Shown: in pieces, positions 7,416-14,196 of the stretch
Numbering within the stretch: position 1 is the first letter of the stretch
Layout of the letters: each line of letters starts with the position of its first letter
Program-made: the position numbers and the translations under genes
Source: Rickettsia typhi
GTDB lineage: Bacteria > Pseudomonadota > Alphaproteobacteria > Rickettsiales > Deianiraeaceae
DNA: 21,997 nucleotides
NCBI GenBank assembly: GCA_945878495.1
Contig: CAMCTP010000007.1
Coordinates: forward strand, 1-21,997
Direction: 5' to 3'
The notes under the pieces: generated by a model
What the model was told of the DNA's origin: nothing
Databases searched by the model: none
What the model saw: the letters and a program-made list of their open reading frames with translations, nothing else

Positions 7416-9977
7416 ATGAAATATTGCTCCAACATAGTTGTAGAAAAGAGGGATTTCAGGTTTTTTGACCTGAGATCCTTTTGTGATTCAGTTGGGGTAA
7501 CTTTAGATTTACTTCCAAATAGTTATAAAATATTGCTAGAAAATATTCTTAGAAAATCAGGAGAAGATGCTGCAAAATTTTTTCTTAAAGAATCTACTTT
7601 TGAAGATGAGATATTCTTTTATCCATCAAGAGTTTTAATGCAAGATTTTACCGGCGTTCCAGCTATTGTTGATCTTGCAATGATAAGAGATCAGGCGAAG
7701 ATATTAGGAAAAGATCCGGAAAAAATAAATCCAATAATCAAAACAGAGCTTGTTATAGATCACTCGGTTCAGGTTGATTCATACGGATCGAGTGAATCAA
7801 AAAATAAAAATATAAAAAACGAATTTGATAGAAATTTTGAGAGATATAAATTTTTAAAATGGGGACAGAAAAATTTTGATAAATTTTCAGTTGTTCCACC
7901 TGGCGCAGGAATATGTCACCAAATTAATCTTGAAAATTTTGCGACAATTGTAAATATTGATGAGGATTTAATTTATCCAGATACAGTAGTTGGTACAGAT
8001 TCTCACACCACCATGATCAATGGACTCGGTGTATTGGGGTGGGGTGTCGGTGGAATTGAAGCTGAAATTGCAATGCTTGGTCAGCCGATATCAATGGTAA
8101 AACCTAGAGTTTTTGGCGTCGAGCTTGTTGGAAAACTTGCCAATGGAGTTGGCGCAATGGATTTGGTATTAAAAATTACAAATGAACTGAGAAAGAAAAA
8201 TGTGGTTGGTTCTTTTGTTGAGTATTTTGGCCTAGGGATCGATGGTTTGAGCCTAGAAGACAGGGCTACCATAGCAAACATGGCTCCTGAATATGGAGCA
8301 ACTTGTGGTATATTTCCTGTTGATAATGAGACTCTATTGTATTTGGAGAAAACTGGAAGAAGGAGTGAATTAATCGATGTTGTTGAAAAATACACAAAAA
8401 TTCAAGGTTTGTGGAGGTCTGATTCAATAGGTCATAATTCTTTTTTTGATTCGCTGACCATAGATTTATCAGCGATTGAGCTTTGCATTGCAGGACCAAA
8501 ACGACCTCAAGATTTAGTTTATCTCTCTAGCGTCCCAGAATCTTTTGCGAAATCATTTCCCAATTTAGATTTGAAATGCGATAAACAAAAACTTTCAAAC
8601 GGTTCCGTAGTATTGGCGGCTATAACATCCTGCACAAATACGTCAAATCCAGAATCATTGATTGCGGCTGGATTGTTGGCAAAAAAAGCTGTAGAGCTTG
8701 GCTTGAAGGTTGGAAAATATACAAAAACATCACTATCACCCGGTTCAAAAGCCGCAAAAGAATATCTTGAAAAATCAGGATTGCTAAAATATTTAGAGCA
8801 CCTAGGATTTTTCATCGCTGGATATGGATGTATGACGTGTATTGGAAATTCTGGTCCGCTAAACCAAGAATTTGAGTCTGAAATAAAAGAAAATTCATAC
8901 GTTGTTTCTGCTGTAATATCGGGAAATAGAAATTTTGAGGGCAGGGTTCATCCGCTTGTGCAGTCAAACTACCTTGCATCTCCGATGCTTGTTGTTGCAT
9001 ACGCAATTTTGGGTAATGTAAATCTTGATATTGCAAATGAATCTCTTGGTTTGGATAAAAATGGTAAAAATATATATCTAAAAGATATAATTCCATCGAA
9101 GTCGGAAATCACTGAAATTGTTAGTAAATTTGTCAACAAAGAGTTGTACCGAGAGGCATCAAAATTTATTTTTGATGGAGACGAAAACTGGCAACTCATA
9201 GAGTCTGAAAAAAAATCTATATATGATTGGCCAAAGAGTCTTTATATTGAAAAACCACCTTATTTAGATTGTCAAATAGATATAGGAGATATATTGGATG
9301 CAAAAATATTGGCTCATTTTGGCGATTCAATAACTACAGATCATATATCTCCGGCTGGCAATATATCAATAAAATCTCCGGCGGGAAAATACTTGATGGC
9401 CAACGGAGTAAAATATGAAGACTTCAATTCGTACGGATCTAGGAGGGGATCGTATAATGTTATGACTCGTGGAACTTTTGCAAATATTAGGATTAAAAAC
9501 CTCTTGCTAGATGGCGTTGAAGGTGGAATGTCAATTTCTGATAATGGAGAGGTAAATAGTATATATGACGTAGCGATGGAAAATATTGACAAAAAAAGAC
9601 CATCTGTGATATTTGCCGGACATGAATATGGAACTGGATCTTCAAGAGATTGGGCGGCAAAAGGAACAAAACTACTTGGTATAAGAGCTGTTATCGCAAA
9701 ATCATTTGAAAGAATTCACAGGTCAAATTTAGCCGGAATGGGCGTTTTGCCTTTGGAGCTAATAGACAAAAATATAGAACTTGATTTAAAAAAAGCTACT
9801 CAGGTTAATATTTTTGGCATAAAAGATATGTCAACCAAAAAAGAGGTGTCGATTGAGATAAAATATCAAGATTCAAATCCTTTAATTTTAAAAGCGATAT
9901 GCAGATTAGATACTGCAAGAGAGATAGAATATTTTCACTCAGGAAGTATTTTTGGTTATATTCTCAAGTCAATATAG
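7416..9977 (+). CDS. acnA: Aconitate hydratase (AcnA type)
   Basis: The enzyme isomerises citrate to isocitrate in the TCA cycle, using a [4Fe-4S] cluster. The three cluster ligands are C406 in SCTNTS and C472 and C475 in GYGCMTCIG. The 66 and 3 residue spacings match those of AcnA/IRP1-type enzymes. Other hallmarks are DSHTTMINGLGVLGWGVGG and, in the C-terminal swivel domain, GHEYGTGSSRDWAAKG followed by SFERIHRSNLAGMGVLPL. At 853 residues it is slightly shorter than most AcnA proteins (about 870-900) but seems complete. It starts two bases after the DsbA-like gene and is followed after 13 bases by a mini-lipoprotein, so cotranscription is likely. No other TCA cycle gene is in the window. 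Confidence 0.98.
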   Translation: MKYCSNIVVEKRDFRFFDLRSFCDSVGVTLDLLPNSYKILLENILRKSGEDAAKFFLKESTFEDEIFFYPSRVLMQDFTGVPAIVDLAMIRDQAKILGKDPEKINPIIKTELVIDHSVQVDSYGSSESKNKNIKNEFDRNFERYKFLKWGQKNFDKFSVVPPGAGICHQINLENFATIVNIDEDLIYPDTVVGTDSHTTMINGLGVLGWGVGGIEAEIAMLGQPISMVKPRVFGVELVGKLANGVGAMDLVLKITNELRKKNVVGSFVEYFGLGIDGLSLEDRATIANMAPEYGATCGIFPVDNETLLYLEKTGRRSELIDVVEKYTKIQGLWRSDSIGHNSFFDSLTIDLSAIELCIAGPKRPQDLVYLSSVPESFAKSFPNLDLKCDKQKLSNGSVVLAAITSCTNTSNPESLIAAGLLAKKAVELGLKVGKYTKTSLSPGSKAAKEYLEKSGLLKYLEHLGFFIAGYGCMTCIGNSGPLNQEFESEIKENSYVVSAVISGNRNFEGRVHPLVQSNYLASPMLVVAYAILGNVNLDIANESLGLDKNGKNIYLKDIIPSKSEITEIVSKFVNKELYREASKFIFDGDENWQLIESEKKSIYDWPKSLYIEKPPYLDCQIDIGDILDAKILAHFGDSITTDHISPAGNISIKSPAGKYLMANGVKYEDFNSYGSRRGSYNVMTRGTFANIRIKNLLLDGVEGGMSISDNGEVNSIYDVAMENIDKKRPSVIFAGHEYGTGSSRDWAAKGTKLLGIRAVIAKSFERIHRSNLAGMGVLPLELIDKNIELDLKKATQVNIFGIKDMSTKKEVSIEIKYQDSNPLILKAICRLDTAREIEYFHSGSIFGYILKSI

Positions 9978-9990
9978 TTTTTATAAAAAA

Positions 9991-10161
9991 ATGAAAATTT
10001 TAAGTATTTTAGTTGCTCTTATCTTTGCATCATCATGTCAAGCGAATAAGACTTATGATCTAAAAAGTCCATGCGTTGATAATGGTGGACCTTGTGTTAG
10101 AAAGCCTGTTAATACATGGCTGACAATTGATAAACACGGAAATCATAGAATTATAGGCTAA
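9991..10161 (+). CDS. Mini-lipoprotein, DUF2706-like
   Basis: This 56-residue protein has a short lipoprotein-type signal: a Lys2, a hydrophobic core, and FASSC with the presumed lipidated cysteine at C16. The mature part contains two further cysteines in the pattern SPC-x6-PCVRKPVN (C28, C35). From memory this matches the small Rickettsia-restricted DUF2706 family of unknown function. I chose the ATG at 9991, because an earlier in-frame start at 9952 would lie inside acnA and put 13 extra residues before the signal. It sits 13 bases after acnA and four bases before an AGCS symporter gene, suggesting translational coupling. Its function is unknown. Confidence 0.75.
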   Translation: MKILSILVALIFASSCQANKTYDLKSPCVDNGGPCVRKPVNTWLTIDKHGNHRIIG

Positions 10162-10165
10162 CGGA

Positions 10166-11455
10166 ATGATTGAATTTCTATTGCAAATAATATTTCATGA
10201 GTTTTTTGGGATACCGCTGATAGTGATATTTTTCACTTTCTTCTCATTCTATTTCATAATAATTAGCAAATTTTATCACTTTAGAAAGATAAACAATGTT
10301 GTCAGTTATCTGAAGTCTGGATTCAATGAAAAAAAAACAAAGTCTTCGAGTATAGGAGTTCTTATGTCCTGTATAGGCACTGTTCTTGGAATAGGGAATA
10401 TAATAGGCGGATGTATGTCTGTAAAAATAGCCGGACCCGGTGTTTTGTTGTGGGTTTTGGTATGCTGTATAATGGTCAGTGTATTAAAATTTTACGAAAA
10501 TGCTGTATCTCTTTCGTTTAAAGCAAAGCAGACCAAGGTGATAAATGGAAATATATCATATAGAATGATTGGTAAAAGTTTTGGATTTCTTGGAGGATCT
10601 TTGGCGGTATTGTATATCGCTGCTTTTTGTATGGGATATTTTGTGAACGGTCTTGTTCAGGTGAATCAAATATTTTCAATTTTCAGTATTTATAAGTCTA
10701 TGGAAATAGGATTTTCCATGGCTGTTGCCATTTTTATATTTTATATCCTCAGTAAAGGATTTGGCGTAATGTCGAGATTTATGGAAATTTGCGTTCCATA
10801 TATGTTTATAAGCTATATTTTTATATGCTTATATTCTATTTATTTTTCTCAATATGGATTTATTGAGACGACAAAAATTATTCTAATTGATTCAATGAAT
10901 CCAGCCGCTTGTGGTATTGGATTTTTGATAGGATATGCGATTAGAAGGCTTTGCTTTGCTGCCGATGTAGGAACGGGATTGAGCGCAACTATGGCTTCTG
11001 ATGTTACGATAGATCCAAAAAAACAAGGAGTAATATCGGTGTTTGAGATTGTATTCGTTGGGATAACAGTTTTTATAACCGGCTTTACTGTTGTATCTTC
11101 TGGCTTGGATCTTTCATCTTTAAGTGGTATATTAATAATGAAACTTGCATTGAATGATGCGAAATTTATTCACGTTATTTTTTCAACAATCATAATCTTG
11201 TTTGGTTTGACTACTGCCTGCTCATGTGGATTTTTGGCAAAAAGAGGAGTGGAATCATTCCTTTCATCAAAAAGAAAGATAACGAATTATATATTGCTTT
11301 TTCTGATAATAGTTTACTCAATATCATCTTCGTTTGCATCAAGTATATCATTTTCCGCTATATTGAATACCTTGGACGTTTGCCTAATATTTGCTGCTGT
11401 TGTGAATATTTTGGCAATATTTAGGAACAGAAAATTAGTTAGCTTTTCTCGATAA
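10166..11455 (+). CDS. AGCS-family sodium:amino acid symporter (divergent), copy 1
   Basis: This 429-residue, very hydrophobic protein has about ten predicted membrane helices. It has the AGCS-type segment GTVLGIGNIIGG followed by AGPGVLLWVLV and KFYENAVSLSFKAK. A second conserved block is RRLCFAADVGTGLSATMAS, corresponding to the family's usual EAGxGSAP region. AGCS proteins import alanine or glycine with sodium across the inner membrane. Here the canonical GGPGA is AGPGV and the EAG Glu is Asp, so the substrate may differ. It follows a mini-lipoprotein by four bases and shares 21 bases tail-to-tail with the gene on the minus strand. A paralogue lies at 20139. Confidence 0.85.
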   Translation: MIEFLLQIIFHEFFGIPLIVIFFTFFSFYFIIISKFYHFRKINNVVSYLKSGFNEKKTKSSSIGVLMSCIGTVLGIGNIIGGCMSVKIAGPGVLLWVLVCCIMVSVLKFYENAVSLSFKAKQTKVINGNISYRMIGKSFGFLGGSLAVLYIAAFCMGYFVNGLVQVNQIFSIFSIYKSMEIGFSMAVAIFIFYILSKGFGVMSRFMEICVPYMFISYIFICLYSIYFSQYGFIETTKIILIDSMNPAACGIGFLIGYAIRRLCFAADVGTGLSATMASDVTIDPKKQGVISVFEIVFVGITVFITGFTVVSSGLDLSSLSGILIMKLALNDAKFIHVIFSTIIILFGLTTACSCGFLAKRGVESFLSSKRKITNYILLFLIIVYSISSSFASSISFSAILNTLDVCLIFAAVVNILAIFRNRKLVSFSR

Positions 11456-11734
11456 AAGTCTGTTGATTTTCATATTTTGAGCTTTAATTTTAATTGATTT
11501 GAAAAATATCAATTTAAGATTCACCAATCTACCCCAGCAATATACGAAGAAGATTGTGATTGATGCCGATAATAGAAAAAACCATACAATAAAGCTATCG
11601 GTAGATATTAACATTGATGGCGTTTCAATTGTTATTTCATATGGATTTATATAGTTATAAGTTGTTGCTATTGCCATTGTTATGCACAGGCAAAAGAATG
11701 TGATGAATATAATATTTTTTATTATCCAGATCAT
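11435..11734 (-). CDS. Small two-helix membrane protein, HemY N-terminal-like
   Basis: This 99-residue protein has two hydrophobic helices (about 3-25 and 48-70) separated by NPYEITIETPSMLIST, and ends in a basic tail. That layout resembles the HemY_N domain (helix, short strand-like loop, helix, basic tail), normally followed by a TPR domain of about 300 residues that is missing here. A LapA/DUF1049-like protein is an alternative with the same topology. It starts two bases after the dut stop, so it is probably cotranscribed with dut. Its stop overlaps the convergent symporter gene by 21 bases. Either it is a stand-alone short protein or it was truncated when the symporter gene came next to it. 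Confidence 0.65.
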   Translation of the reverse strand: MIWIIKNIIFITFFCLCITMAIATTYNYINPYEITIETPSMLISTDSFIVWFFLLSASITIFFVYCWGRLVNLKLIFFKSIKIKAQNMKINRLLSRKAN

Positions 11735-11736
11735 AT

Positions 11737-12225
11737 TTAAATAACACCAGTTGATCCAAAGCCACCAGAAGATCTCGCTGTATCATTCAGATCTTCGACA
11801 AATTCAAAGCTTGCAATTTCAATTTTTGATATTACGGCTTGCGCAATTCTATCTCCTTGTTTGATTACGAATGGTTCTCTTGATGTATTTAATAAAATAA
11901 CACCAATTTCACCCCTGTAGTCGCTATCAACAGTACCAGGTGTATTTAGTACGGTAATTCCATTTTTTAGCGCAAGTCCTGATCTAGGTCTAACCTGCAT
12001 TTCAAATCCTGATGGCATGGATGAAGATATTCCGCCTTTCACAAGACATCTATCACCAGCCGCTAGCGTAAATTCTTTGTCGAGATTAAATTCATTTCCA
12101 TGGCTAGAAACGGCTATTGCTCTTAAATCAAACCCCGATGCACCCTGTGTTGCATATTGTAAAAGCGATCCGTTTTGATAGACTTGTTTTGATTTTTCAG
12201 ATGTAAATTTTATTAGCAATTTCAT
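11737..12225 (-). CDS. dut: Deoxyuridine 5'-triphosphate nucleotidohydrolase (dUTPase)
   Basis: The enzyme hydrolyses dUTP to dUMP and pyrophosphate, keeping uracil out of DNA and supplying the dTMP precursor. All five motifs of the trimeric dUTPases are present: GASGFDLRA, RPRSGLALKNG, GTVDSDYRGEIG with the catalytic Asp, GDRIAQAVI, and the C-terminal RSSGGFGSTG that closes over the active site. I start it at the ATG at 12225, giving 162 residues. An earlier ATG at 12294 would add 23 hydrophobic residues absent from the family and would lie upstream of the likely promoter. The HemY_N-like gene follows after two bases. Confidence 0.96.
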   Translation of the reverse strand: MKLLIKFTSEKSKQVYQNGSLLQYATQGASGFDLRAIAVSSHGNEFNLDKEFTLAAGDRCLVKGGISSSMPSGFEMQVRPRSGLALKNGITVLNTPGTVDSDYRGEIGVILLNTSREPFVIKQGDRIAQAVISKIEIASFEFVEDLNDTARSSGGFGSTGVI

Positions 12226-12246
12226 TTTTATTTCAATAGATGGAAA

Positions 12247-12274
12247 AATATAAATCAATAAAAATATCTTGCAA
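12247..12274 (-). promoter_or_regulatory. Putative dut promoter
   Basis: On the minus strand, TTGCAA (12274-12269) and TATATT (12252-12247) are 16 bases apart, about 21 bases before the chosen dut ATG at 12225. It supports the shorter dut start. The plus-strand mlaD gene diverges from the same spacer, where a TTGACA (12283-12288) has no convincing -10 partner. Confidence 0.4.
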
Positions 12275-12331
12275 GTTTTTCCTTGACAAAACAAAAATAA
12301 TTAACAAAAGGTGTGAAAATAATTAACTAAC

Positions 12332-12772
12332 ATAAAAATAAAAATAGTACAAATATTCGTTGGATTATCAATTTTGTCAATTACCACAATATTTGGCTTG
12401 AAGCTATTTTCTCTATCCGGCACAAATATTGACTCTGGTGAATCTATAGAGCTTATAGCTGATTTTTCAAGTTCAGATGGCATTGAAGTGGGTAGCGATG
12501 TAAAGATAGCAGGAGTTAAAATAGGATCTGTATTAAGCAAATTTTTAACAGATAATTATAAAGCTAGGATTGCAATTGAAGTAGCAAGTTCCATTAAAAT
12601 ACGTAATGATTCAACTCTTGCCATAGTAAGTTCTGGATTGCTTGGAGGTAAGTATGTTGAGATAAAAATAGGATCCGAAGAAGAATTTATGTCTAATGGT
12701 CAGAAATTTGAATCAACACAAGGGTCTATAAATATCGAGGAATTGATAGGAAAATTCGCATTCTCAAAATAG
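12332..12772 (+). CDS. mlaD: MlaD-type MCE-domain lipid transport protein, non-canonical start
   Basis: MlaD proteins are anchored in the inner membrane and carry phospholipid between membranes as part of the MlaFEDB complex. The MCE domain is clear: FSSSDGIEVGSDVKIAGVKI, then STLAIVSSGLLGGKYVEIKIG, and INIEELIGKFAFS at the C-terminus. The family N-terminus, a charged start plus one transmembrane helix, is encoded here as IKIKIVQIFVGLSIL from 12332. The only canonical start nearby is a TTG at 12374, which would cut off most of the helix. The frame is open back to a stop at 12320-12322 with no ATG/GTG/TTG, so I place the start at ATA 12332 (146 residues). AUA initiation or a lost start are both possible. 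The mlaE and mlaF partners are not in the window. Its stop is immediately next to that of the convergent GTA gene. Confidence 0.85.
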   Translation: MKIKIVQIFVGLSILSITTIFGLKLFSLSGTNIDSGESIELIADFSSSDGIEVGSDVKIAGVKIGSVLSKFLTDNYKARIAIEVASSIKIRNDSTLAIVSSGLLGGKYVEIKIGSEEEFMSNGQKFESTQGSINIEELIGKFAFSK

Positions 12773-13519
12773 CTATCCGATAAAAGGTTCGCCACGAAAG
12801 TTTAATATATTATTAAATTTTTTGCAGGATTCAACGCTCTTGTCGCATGAGGTAATGAGTAAAATTTCATCATCAAAATCTATTTGCAATGGGCAAATTT
12901 GCGATAGCGTTATGATTGAGTTATTGTGTAGAAGTATTTTGGATTGAAAAATCTGATTATTTTTTACAATCTTAAACGTACCATTTTCAAAAAATTCAGT
13001 TGATTCTGTTGAAATCTGAAATTGATATCTGTTGATGATTTTTTTAATCGTTCCAAGAAATGTATATCCTGATAGGTCTTTTTTACAAAATCCATCACCG
13101 AATTCAGCACGACATGTTTTTGAGAAAAAATCACCAATTTCGTGGGATAATTTATATGCGTGAGATATAAATTCTATCACAATGTAGTTTTTATTTTCAA
13201 TATTCGAAGATTTGATAATTCCTTTAAAAATGTTTATTTTTTTATCATTTGATATTGCGAATAAATTTATAAAACCACGATTTATGAATAAAAAATTATC
13301 AATGACATTTGAGTTTGCTGCTATATTGACAAAATTACTTATATCTGGCTTTAAAGAGGACGAGTTAAGCGTAAAATCGTCTATTCCATGCTCGTAAATC
13401 TTGCCTTCAAATTCAGTTTTATCAAGTTTTGTAGTGAAAAAAAACTCTTTTTCATTGATTGTAATATCGCAAAAAAAATCTAAATTATTTGCTGTTTTTA
13501 ATATTTCCGATCCAATCAT
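12773..13519 (-). CDS. GTA-type tail hub protein, DUF2163 (RcGTA gp13-like)
   Basis: This 248-residue protein carries the DUF2163/TIGR02218 signature. A central CRAEFGDGFC block gives C136 and C145. A C-terminal block, SCDKSVESCKKFNNILNFRG, gives C225 and C232, and the protein ends EPFIG. In the Rhodobacter capsulatus gene transfer agent this family forms the tail hub, and I recall its cysteines being reported to bind an iron-sulfur cluster; all four positions are present here. It lies 12 bases downstream of the DUF2460 gene, the same order as in RcGTA. The next RcGTA genes, the peptidase gp14 and the large gp15, are absent, replaced by convergent mlaD. It is somewhat shorter than I would expect for the family. 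Confidence 0.85.
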   Translation of the reverse strand: MIGSEILKTANNLDFFCDITINEKEFFFTTKLDKTEFEGKIYEHGIDDFTLNSSSLKPDISNFVNIAANSNVIDNFLFINRGFINLFAISNDKKINIFKGIIKSSNIENKNYIVIEFISHAYKLSHEIGDFFSKTCRAEFGDGFCKKDLSGYTFLGTIKKIINRYQFQISTESTEFFENGTFKIVKNNQIFQSKILLHNNSIITLSQICPLQIDFDDEILLITSCDKSVESCKKFNNILNFRGEPFIG

Positions 13520-13531
13520 ATTGCGATAAAA

Positions 13532-14131
13532 TTAATCTAAAACTTCCGTTAAAAGTATCGACTCTTCAAATTTATATGAGTTGACCCCTTGTTTGCTGAA
13601 TTTTATAAAATTTACGTCAAATCGAACTCTTATATCAAAGGTAAAATTTGCGGATATGATATCGCCATTTTTGATTTGATCGATAATTTCGACAAAATTG
13701 GCGGTAATTTTAAATTTTGCGTTATCTATTTTTACTTTATTAACAAAAATTTCTACTGACTCTTGGTTGACAAGGGTAATTTTTCTTGTTGATATTTCAT
13801 TTTCCAGTGTGTATGTTTTTATAAAATCAAACTTATTATTTTGATTTTGCACAACGCCAAGAATTTGATTTTTTGCCGAATAATCAGAAATATCAGTTAT
13901 TCTAAAAGAATGAACTTTACCCTGCGTAATGCGGAAAAATGTAATCAATGTATCCATTTCAGATTGAAGCAACTGGCTTGGTTGAATTTCATATTTTATT
14001 TTTGGATATGACCAGCTTGATTGCACAAAGTCTTTGCCTGAGGTTGTTTCAATAATATTGGATTGAAAACAAGGACCACCAATTGCCTTTGCAGATATGC
14101 TTGCTGGTAGTTTTATATTTTTAAAAGCCAT
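13532..14131 (-). CDS. GTA-type distal tail protein, DUF2460 (RcGTA gp12-like)
   Basis: This 199-residue protein matches DUF2460/TIGR02217. It begins MAFKNIKLPASISAKAIGGP with the family's SYPKIKYEI and FFRITQGKVHSFRITDISDY blocks, where the family has (R/K)G(R/K)xHxFRFxDxxDY. In RcGTA this is the distal tail protein that connects tube and hub. I take the ATG at 14131, since a TTG at 14140 adds only three residues and the family begins MAF. The gene lies 65 bases downstream of glnA on the same strand and 12 bases before the DUF2163 gene. The reading frame is intact, without stops or frameshifts, so the pair is probably still expressed or only recently released from selection. Confidence 0.87.
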   Translation of the reverse strand: MAFKNIKLPASISAKAIGGPCFQSNIIETTSGKDFVQSSWSYPKIKYEIQPSQLLQSEMDTLITFFRITQGKVHSFRITDISDYSAKNQILGVVQNQNNKFDFIKTYTLENEISTRKITLVNQESVEIFVNKVKIDNAKFKITANFVEIIDQIKNGDIISANFTFDIRVRFDVNFIKFSKQGVNSYKFEESILLTEVLD

Positions 14132-14162
14132 ATAACTCAAGAAAATTTTCGCTCGAGTTATA
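14131..14162 (-). repeat. Inverted repeat between glnA and the GTA genes
   Basis: TATAACTC (14131-14138) is matched by GAGTTATA (14155-14162), an 8-bp stem around a 16-base loop that itself contains the palindrome GAAAATTTTC (14141-14150). It lies between the glnA stop and the DUF2460 start codon, touching the latter. There is no U-tract after it, so it is more likely a leader structure or operator than an intrinsic terminator. Confidence 0.45.
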
Positions 14163-14196
14163 GACGATAAGCTTGTTTATTTTCTGGAAGCAGAAT

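Noticed and set aside
11224..11424. Plus-strand frame inside the first symporter gene
   Set aside because: Out-of-frame shadow of membrane-protein codons; the symporter frame has clear family motifs.
12226..12294. Longer dut start at ATG 12294
   Set aside because: Adds 23 hydrophobic residues absent from dUTPases and would place the likely promoter (12247-12274) inside the gene.
12301..12540. Minus-strand open frame opposite the 5' part of mlaD
   Set aside because: Antisense to the well-supported MCE-domain coding frame, with no family features of its own.
12773..14131. Prophage island
   Set aside because: Only two tail genes, of GTA type, with no integrase, capsid, terminase, attachment repeats or change in base composition.
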